From Methylocystis echinoides (GTDB lineage: Bacteria; Pseudomonadota; Alphaproteobacteria; Rhizobiales; Beijerinckiaceae): 64,000 nucleotides of DNA. Of this stretch, positions 7,908-15,945 are shown one piece after another. A program made the translations under genes and the position numbers. Every line of letters starts with the position of its first letter. The first letter of the stretch is position 1. The stretch covers positions 3,348,501 to 3,412,500 of the forward strand of contig NZ_CP156084.1 in NCBI RefSeq assembly GCF_040687965.1. Direction: 5' to 3'. The notes beneath the pieces are model-generated. The model made no database searches. It worked only from the letters and a program-made list of their open reading frames with translations, and was not told the origin of the DNA.

Positions 7908-8864
7908 GTGAAGCAAACGGTCGTCTCCCTGCGCCGGTCGGTGTTATTCTTCTCGCTCGCGTCTCTCGCCGGTTGCGCTTCGACGGCGACCGCGCCGCGT
8001 TACCCGAGCGTCGCCAGTCTGAGTCAGGTCGACCCCCGATACGGGGTGCGGCCCAGCCCCCGCGTCGTGGCCGACGGCGAGGAGGTGCCGAAGGGCGGCG
8101 GCTCTTACATGGTCGGCAAGCCCTACAAGATCGCCGGCCTCACCTATGTGCCGAGCGAAAGGCCCTATACGGCGACGGGCACCGCGTCCTGGTACGGCTC
8201 GGACTTCCACGGCCGCCGCACCGCCAACGGCGAAGTTTTCGACCGCGACTCGATCTCGGCTGCGCATCCGACCATGCCGCTGCCGAGCTACGCCCGCGTC
8301 ACCAACATGAAGAACTCCCGCTCGATCATCGTGCGCGTCAACGATCGCGGCCCCTATCACGGCGGCCGCGTGATGGACGTTTCGCAGCGCGTCGCGGAGG
8401 CGCTCGATTTCCGATCGGTCGGCATGGCGCGGGTGAAGGTGGAATGGGTCGGCAAGGCCAATCTCGCCGGCGACGACGACGCCAAACTCCTCGCCACCTT
8501 GCGCGACGACGGCGAACCGGCGCAGATCGACGGCGGCGCGCCGGTCATGGTCGCCGCGAGGCAGGAGCCGGTGCGGACCGCTGCGCTCGCCGACCGGGCC
8601 CAGGAGGACAATTCGCCGGCGACGCAGCCGGTCGTCGGCGAGGTGGAGATGATGGCCTATGCCGCGTCGGAGACGGGCGCGGCCGTCGCTGCGCCGAGCC
8701 AGGCCGCCAGCGTCGAGGACGAGAAGGGCGAGTCGAGCGCGGCGGCGTCGCCGAGCGGGTCGACGAAGTCGTTCCGGGCTCCGCCGCTGCCGCCCGTTCG
8801 CCCGGATTTCGGTTCGTCCCACGCCGCTGCGCCGAAGCCGCCGATGCGTCGCGCAGCGAACTGA
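7908..8864 (+). CDS. rlpA: RlpA-like lipoprotein (septal lytic transglycosylase family)
   Basis: This 318-residue protein, from the GTG at 7908, starts with a short basic segment, a hydrophobic core and the lipobox LAGC, so a lipoprotein of the outer membrane or periplasm is expected. Around residues 75-175 is the double-psi beta-barrel domain of RlpA: GTASWYGSDFHGRRTANGE, PLPSYARVTN, and VRVNDRGPYHGGRVMDVS with the catalytic-site Asp and His. The C-terminus is alanine/proline-rich, and I see no SPOR domain, unlike the Escherichia coli protein. RlpA cleaves peptidoglycan strands lacking stem peptides. The next gene is a D,D-carboxypeptidase, so this is a cell-wall pair. An in-frame ATG at 7863 is an alternative start. 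Confidence 0.85.
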   Translation: MKQTVVSLRRSVLFFSLASLAGCASTATAPRYPSVASLSQVDPRYGVRPSPRVVADGEEVPKGGGSYMVGKPYKIAGLTYVPSERPYTATGTASWYGSDFHGRRTANGEVFDRDSISAAHPTMPLPSYARVTNMKNSRSIIVRVNDRGPYHGGRVMDVSQRVAEALDFRSVGMARVKVEWVGKANLAGDDDAKLLATLRDDGEPAQIDGGAPVMVAARQEPVRTAALADRAQEDNSPATQPVVGEVEMMAYAASETGAAVAAPSQAASVEDEKGESSAAASPSGSTKSFRAPPLPPVRPDFGSSHAAAPKPPMRRAAN

Positions 8865-8970
8865 AAGCCGGCGCAAACCCGCCCCGTCTCGTTGCATTTT
8901 CGCCCTTGGGAGGCCATTCTCTCTGTCGCGTCGCCGGGTGAAGGCGTCGCATGCGAGCGGAGCGTGCGCC

Positions 8971-10155
8971 TTGTTTGACCGCAATCCCTTAAAATCGATC
9001 GCCTATTTCATTTGCTTCTCTTTTGCGCTGGCCTCTGGCGCTCTGGCTCAGCCTTTTCAGACCAGCGTTCCACAGGCGATCTTGATCGACGCCGCCACCA
9101 ATACCGTGCTTTTTGAAAAAGGCGCCGATGAGCTGGCCACGCCCGCCTCGACGGTGAAGATCCTCACGGCCGAACTCGTCTTCCGCGAGCTGGCCGAAGG
9201 CCGGCTCAAGCTCACCGACCAGTTTCCGGTGTCGGAATACGCCTGGCGCAACGGCGGCGCGCCGGCGGGCGGGTCGGCCATGTTTCTCAAGGTCAACAGC
9301 AGCGCCAGCGTCGAAGACCTGCTGCGCGGCCTCACGATCGTGTCCGGCAACGACGCCGCGCTGGTTCTGGCGGAGGGCCTCGCCGGCTCGGAGGAAGCCT
9401 TCGTCATTCGCATGAACAAGCGCGCGGCGGAGCTCGGTCTGACAAAATCGCGCTTCGGCAATCCCTGGGGCAAAGCGGGCGACGATCAGAAGGTGACGGC
9501 CCGCGACATGGCCAAGCTCGCGCTCTATGTCATCCAGACCTATCCCGAATATTACAAGTATTACGGCGAGAAGGAGTTCACCTGGAACAACATCCGCCAG
9601 CAGAACCGCAATCCGCTGCTCACGATGAGCATTGGCGCGGACGGGCTCAAGACCGGCAATATCGAAAAGGGCGAATTCGGCATGGTCGGCTCCGCCGTCC
9701 AAGACGGACGCCGCCTGATCGTCGCCGTTTACGGCGCCAAGACCGCCAAGGAACGCGCCGAGGAGGCGCGCAAGCTCCTGCAATGGGGGTTCCGCAATTT
9801 CGAAGAGAAAGAGCTGTTCAAGGCCGGCGAACCGGTGGGGCCGGCGCAGATCTACGGCGGCACGCAGGGCTCCATCGATCTCGTGGCCAAAACCGACGTC
9901 AAAGTGCTGCTGCCGCGGGGCGCCAGCGAACGGCTCACCGGCAAGATCGTTTATGAGGGGCCAGTCATCGCGCCGGTTGCGGAGGGGCAGAAAATCGGAC
10001 GTCTCGAAATCAAGCGCGGATCGAGCGTCGTGCTCGAACAGCCGCTCGAAGCGAGCGCGGCCGTCGAGGAGGGGTCGCTGTCCCGCCGCGCCTTCGACGC
10101 CGTTTACGAATATGCCGCCGCAAAAATCCACGAGAAGCTGTTGGCGAAGAAATGA
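8971..10155 (+). CDS. dacC: D-alanyl-D-alanine carboxypeptidase (PBP5/6 type)
   Basis: This protein of about 394 residues has a signal peptide ending in A-L-A. The serine carboxypeptidase S11 motifs follow: S-T-V-K (active serine, near residue 60), S-G-N-D near residue 125 and K-T-G near residue 225. A C-terminal PBP5 domain and an amphipathic tail (YEYAAAKIHEKLLAKK) anchor it at the membrane surface. It trims the terminal D-Ala from muropeptides in the periplasm. There is no in-frame ATG at the right place. I chose the TTG at 8971, which has GGAG eight bases ahead; a GTG at 8938 is the alternative. It overlaps tmk by four bases, so the genes to holB form one operon. Confidence 0.9.
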   Translation: MFDRNPLKSIAYFICFSFALASGALAQPFQTSVPQAILIDAATNTVLFEKGADELATPASTVKILTAELVFRELAEGRLKLTDQFPVSEYAWRNGGAPAGGSAMFLKVNSSASVEDLLRGLTIVSGNDAALVLAEGLAGSEEAFVIRMNKRAAELGLTKSRFGNPWGKAGDDQKVTARDMAKLALYVIQTYPEYYKYYGEKEFTWNNIRQQNRNPLLTMSIGADGLKTGNIEKGEFGMVGSAVQDGRRLIVAVYGAKTAKERAEEARKLLQWGFRNFEEKELFKAGEPVGPAQIYGGTQGSIDLVAKTDVKVLLPRGASERLTGKIVYEGPVIAPVAEGQKIGRLEIKRGSSVVLEQPLEASAAVEEGSLSRRAFDAVYEYAAAKIHEKLLAKK

Positions 10156-10823
10156 CGGAAGCCGAGAGGGGCCGCTTCATCACGTTCGAAGGCGGCGAGG
10201 GCGTCGGCAAGTCGACGCAGCTCGACCGCCTCGCGGCGCATCTGCGCGCCTGCGGCCTCGAAGTGGTGACGACGCGCGAGCCCGGCGGCACGCCGAAGGC
10301 CGAAGCCTTGCGCAAGGTCTTGCTATCCGGCCGCATCGCGCCGCTCGGTCCGCTCGCCGAGGCGGCGCTCTTCGCCGCCGCCCGCATCGACCATGTCGAC
10401 AAGCTGATCGCCCCGGCGCTGGCGCGCGGGGTCTTCGTCCTGTGCGATCGCTTCACTGACTCGACCCGGGCCTATCAGGGAGCCCGCGGCGGCGTGGATC
10501 CGCAAACGCTGGCGCTTCTCGAACAGGCGGCGGTCGGCGATCTGCGCCCCGACCTGACCATCATTCTCGACCTGCCGCATGAGCAGGGGATGGCGCGCGC
10601 CGCCAAGAGGCGGGCGGCCACAGGGTTGAGGGCGGATCGTTTCGAGGCCGAGGACGCCGCCTTCCACGAGGGGCTGCGCCGCGCCTTTCTCGCCATCGCC
10701 GAACAGGAGCCGGAGCGCTGCTGCGTCATCGAAGCGTCCCAGCCGCTCGAGGAGACCGCGCGGGCGATCCGCCAGATCGTGAACGCCCGTTTCCTGGAAA
10801 CGCAGGCCGCCGCCGCCCAATGA
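10152..10823 (+). CDS. tmk: thymidylate kinase
   Basis: This 223-residue protein opens with the P-loop FEGGEGVGKST and has the DR motif FVLCDRFTDSTRAYQG and the lid region AAKRRAATGLRADRFE. It phosphorylates dTMP to dTDP in the cytoplasm. The length is normal. The start codon overlaps the end of the carboxypeptidase gene, and the stop overlaps the holB start, so it is translationally coupled on both sides. The tmk-holB order is widely conserved in proteobacteria. Confidence 0.95.
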   Translation: MTEAERGRFITFEGGEGVGKSTQLDRLAAHLRACGLEVVTTREPGGTPKAEALRKVLLSGRIAPLGPLAEAALFAAARIDHVDKLIAPALARGVFVLCDRFTDSTRAYQGARGGVDPQTLALLEQAAVGDLRPDLTIILDLPHEQGMARAAKRRAATGLRADRFEAEDAAFHEGLRRAFLAIAEQEPERCCVIEASQPLEETARAIRQIVNARFLETQAAAAQ

Positions 10824-11902
10824 GCAAGGAGCCCGCCGGGCCGCCGGAGAGCGACCGCTTCGAGGACGCGCCGCATCCGCGCGAGACGCTTGCGCTCTTC
10901 GGCCATGCGTCGGCCGAGCGCGAGCTGCTCGACGCCTATCAGCGCAACCGCCTTGCGCAGGCCTGGATCATCTGCGGGCCGGAGGGGATCGGCAAGGCGA
11001 CGCTCGCCTGGCGCTTCGCGCGCTTCCTCCTCGCCCATCGCGATCCCACCGCGGCCGACGTGCAAGGCGCGACGTCGCTCGCCGTGCCGGAAGGCCATAC
11101 GGCCGCCCGACGCATCGCCACGCTGGCGCTCGCGGACATCTTTCTGCTTCGGCGCGAATGGAACGAGAAGACCAAGAAACATTTCACCGAAATCCGCGTC
11201 GACGACGTTCGCGAGATTACGCGGGCGTTTCATCAGGGCTCCGGCGCCGGCGGCTGGCGCGTCGCCGTCATCGACTGCGCCGACGATCTCAACCGCAGCG
11301 CCGCCAACGCTTTGCTCAAGCTCATCGAGGAGCCGCCGGAGCGGTCGCTTTTTCTGCTCATCGCGCATCAGCCTGGCCGCATCTTGCCAACCATCCGTTC
11401 GCGCTGCCGCAAGCTGATGCTCGGCGCGTTGACCCAGGCTGAAACCATCGCGGCGGTCGAGGCGCTGGGCGCGCCCTGGAGCGGGCGGGGCGACGAGATC
11501 GCCGCCGCCGCCGCCCGCGCGGAAGGCTCGGTGCGCGAGACGCTGCGCCTGCTCGGCGGCGACGCCATGGCCTTCGACGCCGCTGTCGCGCGCCTGCTGC
11601 AAGGCTTGCCGCGCGTCGACTGGCTTGGCGTGCATCTGCTCGCCGACAAGCTCACCGGCCGCGACAATGAAGCGGCCTACGAGACTTTTATGCGCGCGCT
11701 GGAAAAGCATTTGGACACGCGGGTGAGAACGCTCTCGCAAACCCGCGCCCCGCCGACGCGCCTCATTGGCTACGCGCGCGCCTGGGACGACATCCGCAGC
11801 CTCGCCCGTGAGACGGAAGTGTTCAACTTCGACAAAAAGGCGATGGTGCTGGGGGCGTTCGATCGGCTGGCGAAGGCGGAGTCGGAGAGCAGCGCGCCGT
11901 GA
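10820..11902 (+). CDS. holB: DNA polymerase III subunit delta'
   Basis: This 360-residue clamp-loader subunit has a Walker-A-like loop (ICGPEGIGKATLAWRFARFLL, residues ~52-72), where the usual Lys-Thr/Ser is Lys-Ala, as expected for the non-hydrolysing delta' subunit. It also has VAVIDCADDLNRSAANALLKLIEEPP with the sensor region, and IRSRCRKL. Delta' works with gamma/tau and delta to load the beta clamp. The cysteines of the zinc module are not conserved, which is common in alphaproteobacteria. It is the last gene of the tmk operon, and a REP-like repeat follows directly. Confidence 0.92.
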   Translation: MSKEPAGPPESDRFEDAPHPRETLALFGHASAERELLDAYQRNRLAQAWIICGPEGIGKATLAWRFARFLLAHRDPTAADVQGATSLAVPEGHTAARRIATLALADIFLLRREWNEKTKKHFTEIRVDDVREITRAFHQGSGAGGWRVAVIDCADDLNRSAANALLKLIEEPPERSLFLLIAHQPGRILPTIRSRCRKLMLGALTQAETIAAVEALGAPWSGRGDEIAAAAARAEGSVRETLRLLGGDAMAFDAAVARLLQGLPRVDWLGVHLLADKLTGRDNEAAYETFMRALEKHLDTRVRTLSQTRAPPTRLIGYARAWDDIRSLARETEVFNFDKKAMVLGAFDRLAKAESESSAP

Positions 11903-11903
11903 C

Positions 11904-12057
11904 TCCTCTCCCCGCATGCGGGGAGAGGGCAGGGTGAGGGGCCGAGGGATGAACCACGGGGCTGCGGGGCCGGCGACGGCGCTGCTCATCGTTGAAAGCG
12001 CGACCTCCAAAGCCCCAGCCCCTCACCCCAACCCTCTCCCCGCATGCGGGGAGAGGG
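11904..12057. repeat. pair of REP-like palindromes in inverted orientation
   Basis: Two copies of the palindrome CCTCTCCCCGCATGCGGGGAG are separated by about 110 bp of unassigned sequence. The asymmetric flank (CAGGGTGAGGGGC versus GCCCCTCACCCCAACC) shows that the copies face opposite ways. They sit between the convergent holB and cca genes and can also form strong transcript hairpins. Confidence 0.85.
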
Positions 12058-12081
12058 AGCGGGCCTCTTTCTCCTTATTCC

Positions 12082-13314
12082 TCAATCGCGCTCTCGCACG
12101 GCTTCTTCCAACAGCTGCCGCACTGTCGCCGGGTCGCGCGGAAAGCCGGCGTGAATCCATTTTGCCTGAAGCGCTTTCAGCGTCGCGCCCAGTTCGCGGC
12201 CGGGCAAGACGCCGCGCGCGAGGAGATCGGCGCCCTTGATCGGAAAAACCGGGGCCGACGTCAGCTCGAGATATCTCGCCGCTTCCAGCCAGCCCGCATC
12301 GGCCGGCGCCGCGCCGCTTTCGGCGAACGCCAGCGCCAGAGCGTCGGCGGCGGCGCGGGAGCCGCAGTGAAACAGCATTTCGCGTAAGTGGGAAACAGGC
12401 GGCGGCGTCTCGCGTCCGTGCAGAGGCGCGAGCGCGCGGGCGGCCGCACGAAGGCGCGCATGTTCCTCGTTCGAGAGCCGCAGCCGGTCGCGCAGGCGGT
12501 CGGCGTCCTCGGCGATCAGCACGGAGAAGGCGGCGAGTCGCAAAATGGCGTCGCCCTTCTTGCCCTGGGCGGCCTCGAAAGCGGCGAGGCGCTCCAGCCG
12601 AGCAGGATAGCCCATGCCGAGCAGCACCTCGATGACGCCGGCCTGCGACATCACGCGCATGATCTCCGGCGCCCGTCGGGCCGGCAGCAGCTTGATGATT
12701 TCGGCGCGGATGCGTTCGCGGGAGAGCCGGCCGAGATTGTCTCTGGCGACGATCGCCTCATGCAGCCCCTCGCGGTCGAAGCCGCCTTCGCCATGCGAGG
12801 CGTTGAAACGGAAGAAGCGCAGGACGCGGAGGTAATCCTCGCGGATCCGGGTCGCGGCGTCGCCGATGAAGCGGATGCGCTTCTCGGCGATATCCTTCAG
12901 CCCGCCGGTGTAATCGTGCAGCGCGCCGTCGGGCGAAAGCGAGAGCGCGTTTACCGTGAAGTCGCGGCGGCGCGCATCCTGTTCGAAATCGCCGCCGAAG
13001 CGCACCACCGCATAACGGCCGTCGGTCTCGACGTCTTCGCGCAGCGTCGTCACCTCGAAGGGCGTGCCGGCGACGACGATCGTCACTGTGCCGTGTTCGA
13101 TCCCGGTCGGGACGCCCTTGAGCCCCGCGGCGCGGGCGGCGGCGAGCACCGCCTCCGGCAAAGCGGTCGTCGCGAGGTCGATTTCATGCGGCGGCAGGCC
13201 GAAGAGCGCGTCGCGCACGGCGCCCCCGACGACGCGCGTCTCCGCCCCGGTGCGGGCCAATGCGGCGAAGAGAGTCGCGAGGCGCGGATCGTCGAGAAGG
13301 CGTTCGGCGTTCAT
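12082..13314 (-). CDS. cca: CCA tRNA nucleotidyltransferase / poly(A) polymerase family
   Basis: This 410-residue class II nucleotidyltransferase has the head-domain motif RVVGGAVRDALFG, the metal-binding E-I-D-L-A (usually D-x-D), EVTTLREDVETDGRYAVVRFGGDFEQDARRRDFTVNAL and the ERIRAEI neck segment. It adds or repairs the 3' CCA of tRNA, or polyadenylates RNA. In alphaproteobacteria this form is generally taken as the CCA enzyme, but the sequence alone does not fully decide. The start at 13314 (MNAERLLDDP) overlaps the stop of the upstream DUF6111 gene by four bases and fits the family. Confidence 0.9.
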   Translation of the reverse strand: MNAERLLDDPRLATLFAALARTGAETRVVGGAVRDALFGLPPHEIDLATTALPEAVLAAARAAGLKGVPTGIEHGTVTIVVAGTPFEVTTLREDVETDGRYAVVRFGGDFEQDARRRDFTVNALSLSPDGALHDYTGGLKDIAEKRIRFIGDAATRIREDYLRVLRFFRFNASHGEGGFDREGLHEAIVARDNLGRLSRERIRAEIIKLLPARRAPEIMRVMSQAGVIEVLLGMGYPARLERLAAFEAAQGKKGDAILRLAAFSVLIAEDADRLRDRLRLSNEEHARLRAAARALAPLHGRETPPPVSHLREMLFHCGSRAAADALALAFAESGAAPADAGWLEAARYLELTSAPVFPIKGADLLARGVLPGRELGATLKALQAKWIHAGFPRDPATVRQLLEEAVRERD

Positions 13315-13568
13315 CGGAACTCGCCCGGAACGAGCCGGCCGTTTTCGACATGGGCCGGGACGTAAGCGCCCTGTTCCCGCCAGGTGAGGGCGAGCGTCAC
13401 CATCCCGCCAATGGCGAGCAACAAGCCCGAGATGGTCAACGCCGAGACGATCCGTCCGTGCCACAATTCAGCAACGAAGGGCCAGCGGCGCTGCAGGAGC
13501 TGAAACGCCACATAGGCGAGGAAAGGGGTGAGAAAAAGAAGGGTCGTCTCGAGAAATGCGCGCCACAT
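13311..13568 (-). CDS. small membrane protein, DUF6111 family
   Basis: This 85-residue protein has two predicted membrane helices (LLFLTPFLAYVAFQLL and ISGLLLAIGGMVTLAL) and a short polar tail ending VENGRLVPGEFR. Its family is regularly found just upstream of cca in Rhizobiales, and here the two genes overlap by four bases, so they are translated together. No function is known. Confidence 0.75.
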   Translation of the reverse strand: MWRAFLETTLLFLTPFLAYVAFQLLQRRWPFVAELWHGRIVSALTISGLLLAIGGMVTLALTWREQGAYVPAHVENGRLVPGEFR

Positions 13569-13826
13569 GGGCGAGGGGGCCTTTCCGGCGATTCACGTCG
13601 CTCGCTTTATACATTCTTTTCGCATTCCCCGCCCGACTGACGGAAGCGATTGATTTTCTTTTGCTCGGGCGTTAAACGCGGTCAAACAGACGCGCGTTTG
13701 ACGCCGAGGCCGCCGAGCGTCCACAATCGCGCCCGAGGGAAGCGTTTTCCCCCGATGAGATGGCGCGCCGTCCGGATGGATGCAATCGCGGGCGCCGATC
13801 CCTATCTTCTCTTGCAACCGTGGCAG

Positions 13827-14843
13827 ATGGACCCTTCCGCGCCCATGAATTCGATCCATATCGCGCCTCTCGAGACGGCCGCCGCCGAGTCGGCCGAACG
13901 CGCCCTCGACCATATTGGGCGCGCCCGCGCCGCCATCGGAGCCGTGATCTTCGGCCAGGACGAGGTCGTCGAGCAGGCGCTCGTCACCATTCTCGCTGGC
14001 GGCCATGGCCTCCTGGTCGGCGTGCCCGGCCTCGCCAAGACCAAACTCGTCGAGACCCTCGGCACAGTTCTTGGCCTTGCCGAGCAGCGCGTGCAGTTCA
14101 CGCCGGACCTGCTCCCGGCCGACATCATCGGTTCGGAAGTTCTGGAGGAGGGGGCGGACCGCTCGCGCTCCTTCCGCTTCATCAAGGGGCCGATCTTCGC
14201 GCAGCTTCTGATGGCCGACGAGATCAACCGCGCTTCGCCGCGCACGCAGTCGGCGCTCCTGCAGGCGATGCAGGAGCATCATGTCAGCGTCGCGGGCAAG
14301 CGCTACGATCTGCCGAGCCCGTTCCACGTGCTGGCGACGCAGAATCCGCTGGAGCAGGAAGGCACCTATCCGCTTCCCGAAGCGCAGCTCGACCGCTTCC
14401 TTTTGCAGATCGACGTGCATTATCCCGACCGCGAGAGCGAGCGCCGTGTGCTGCTGGCGACGACCGGAGAGGCTGCGGCGGAGCCCGTGCAGGCGCTCGA
14501 CGCCGAGGAGCTGATCGCAACGCAGCGGCTGGTGCGGCGGATGCCGGTCGGCGACAAGGTGGTGGACGCGATCCTCGATCTGGTGCGCGCGGCCCGGCCG
14601 GGCGACGGCGATCCGAAGATCGCGCCGCATGTCGCCTGGGGGCCGGGACCGCGCGCCGCGCAGGCGCTGATGCTCGCCACCCGCGCCCGGGCGCTGGTGA
14701 CCGGCCGCCTCGCGCCCTCGCTCGACGACGTGGCGGCTCTGGCGGCCCCGGTGCTGCGCCACCGCATGGCGCTCAACTTCGCCGCCCGTCGGGAAATGAG
14801 CGTGGCGGATCTGATCGAGAAGCTCGTGTCGCGGATCGCGTGA
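13827..14843 (+). CDS. MoxR family AAA+ ATPase
   Basis: This protein of about 338 residues has the Walker A sequence GVPGLAKTKLVE, the Walker B LLMADEINRASPRTQSALLQAMQE and a sensor 1 region (HVLATQNPLEQEGTYPLPEAQLDRF). It closes with the C-terminal lid. MoxR ATPases act as chaperones that mature metal-containing or vWA-domain partners. The gene heads a four-gene set (MoxR, DUF58, BatA-like/DUF4159, membrane amidotransferase-like) that is conserved in alphaproteobacteria. The start is uncertain: ATGs at 13755, 13827 and 13845 are all in frame, with no strong ribosome site. Confidence 0.9.
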   Translation: MDPSAPMNSIHIAPLETAAAESAERALDHIGRARAAIGAVIFGQDEVVEQALVTILAGGHGLLVGVPGLAKTKLVETLGTVLGLAEQRVQFTPDLLPADIIGSEVLEEGADRSRSFRFIKGPIFAQLLMADEINRASPRTQSALLQAMQEHHVSVAGKRYDLPSPFHVLATQNPLEQEGTYPLPEAQLDRFLLQIDVHYPDRESERRVLLATTGEAAAEPVQALDAEELIATQRLVRRMPVGDKVVDAILDLVRAARPGDGDPKIAPHVAWGPGPRAAQALMLATRARALVTGRLAPSLDDVAALAAPVLRHRMALNFAARREMSVADLIEKLVSRIA

Positions 14844-14894
14844 TGGGCAGCGCACGGCTTTCCCGGGAATTTGAAGAGAAGTCGTGCGGATCTC

Positions 14895-14970
14895 ATCCCT
14901 CCCCCTTGCGGGGAGGGTGGCGCGCGCAGCGCGACGGGTGGGGGCTCCTTCCCGGCAATGGGGAGGGATT
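14895..14970. repeat. REP-like palindrome cluster
   Basis: CCCTCCCCCTTGCGGGGAGGG is followed by GCGCGCGCAGCGCGACGGGTGGGGG and a weak second copy. It lies in the gap between the MoxR and DUF58 genes, so it could reduce read-through within the operon. Confidence 0.75.
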
Positions 14971-15024
14971 TGATATCCGCCGCCGCGCTGCATCGCTTTG
15001 CGGCGCTCACTCTGGAGTGGGCGC

Positions 15025-15945
15025 ATGATCCGCGCGATTGAAACCCGCGCCTACGACCCCGCGCGGCGCAAGCCGATAGACGGGGCCGTCTCGGCCGACC
15101 TCGCCGCCAGCCTGCCGCGGCTCGTTCACCGGGCGCATGAGATCGCCGCGAGCGTCGCCTACGGCGTCCATGGCCGCAAGCGCGCCGGGCTCGGCGAGAC
15201 CTTCTGGCAATATCGACCGTTCACCGCCGGCGAGGCGGCGCATCGCATCGACTGGCGTCGCTCCGCGCGTGGCGATCAGCTCTATGTGCGCGAGCGCGAG
15301 TGGGAAGCCGCGCACGATTATTTCCTCTGGATGGACTGTTCGCCCTCCATGGCTTTCGCCTCGTCTCTGGCGCAGGACGACAAATTGGCGCGTGGCGTGA
15401 CGCTCGGCCTCGCGTTGGCCGACGTGCTGGTGCGCGGCGGCGAGCGGGTCGCCGCGCTGGGCCTCACCGCGCCCATTTCCGCGCGCGACGTCATCGACCG
15501 GCTGGCGCGCGCGCTCTACGAGCACGCTGAAGAGACGGCGCGGGACGAGGTCCCGCCGGACGCGGCGCTGCGCCCGCGCGCGCGCGTCGTATTGATCTCG
15601 GATTTCTTGAGCGACATCGAAACGCTCTCGGCCCGGCTGCACCGATTTGCGGATTCGGGCGCTACGGGCGCGCTGCTGATGGTCATCGATCCCTGCGAAG
15701 AAAGCTTCCCCTTCACGGGCGAGACGATGTTTCTCGACCCCGACGGCGGCCCCGCCTTTCGCGCAGGCGACGCCGGCAGTCTGCGCAAGGCCTACGCCCG
15801 GCGTTTCGACGCTCATCGCGAGGCGGTGCGCGCGGCCGCGCGCGAGACGGGCTTTCTCTTTCTTCAGCATCACACCGACCGGCCGGCGGCGGAGGCCGCA
15901 TTGACCCTCGCCATGGGGCTGCACGGCGTCGAGGAGGAGAACTGA
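15025..15945 (+). CDS. DUF58 domain protein
   Basis: This 306-residue protein is recognised by the DUF58 block GLGETFWQYRPFTAGEAAHR followed by IDWRRSARGDQLYVREREWE. A vWA-like segment then carries DCSPSMAFAS (a degenerate MIDAS D-x-S-x-S) and LISDFLSDIETL. DUF58 proteins are the usual clients of MoxR ATPases. The ATG at 15025 has TGGAGTGGG upstream. The stop and the next start share one base (TGATG), so the BatA-like gene is translationally coupled. Confidence 0.88.
   Translation: MIRAIETRAYDPARRKPIDGAVSADLAASLPRLVHRAHEIAASVAYGVHGRKRAGLGETFWQYRPFTAGEAAHRIDWRRSARGDQLYVREREWEAAHDYFLWMDCSPSMAFASSLAQDDKLARGVTLGLALADVLVRGGERVAALGLTAPISARDVIDRLARALYEHAEETARDEVPPDAALRPRARVVLISDFLSDIETLSARLHRFADSGATGALLMVIDPCEESFPFTGETMFLDPDGGPAFRAGDAGSLRKAYARRFDAHREAVRAAARETGFLFLQHHTDRPAAEAALTLAMGLHGVEEEN

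Noticed and set aside
13650-13826. Longer N-terminus for the MoxR ATPase
   Set aside because: The added residues are not conserved-looking and no ribosome site supports the earlier start.
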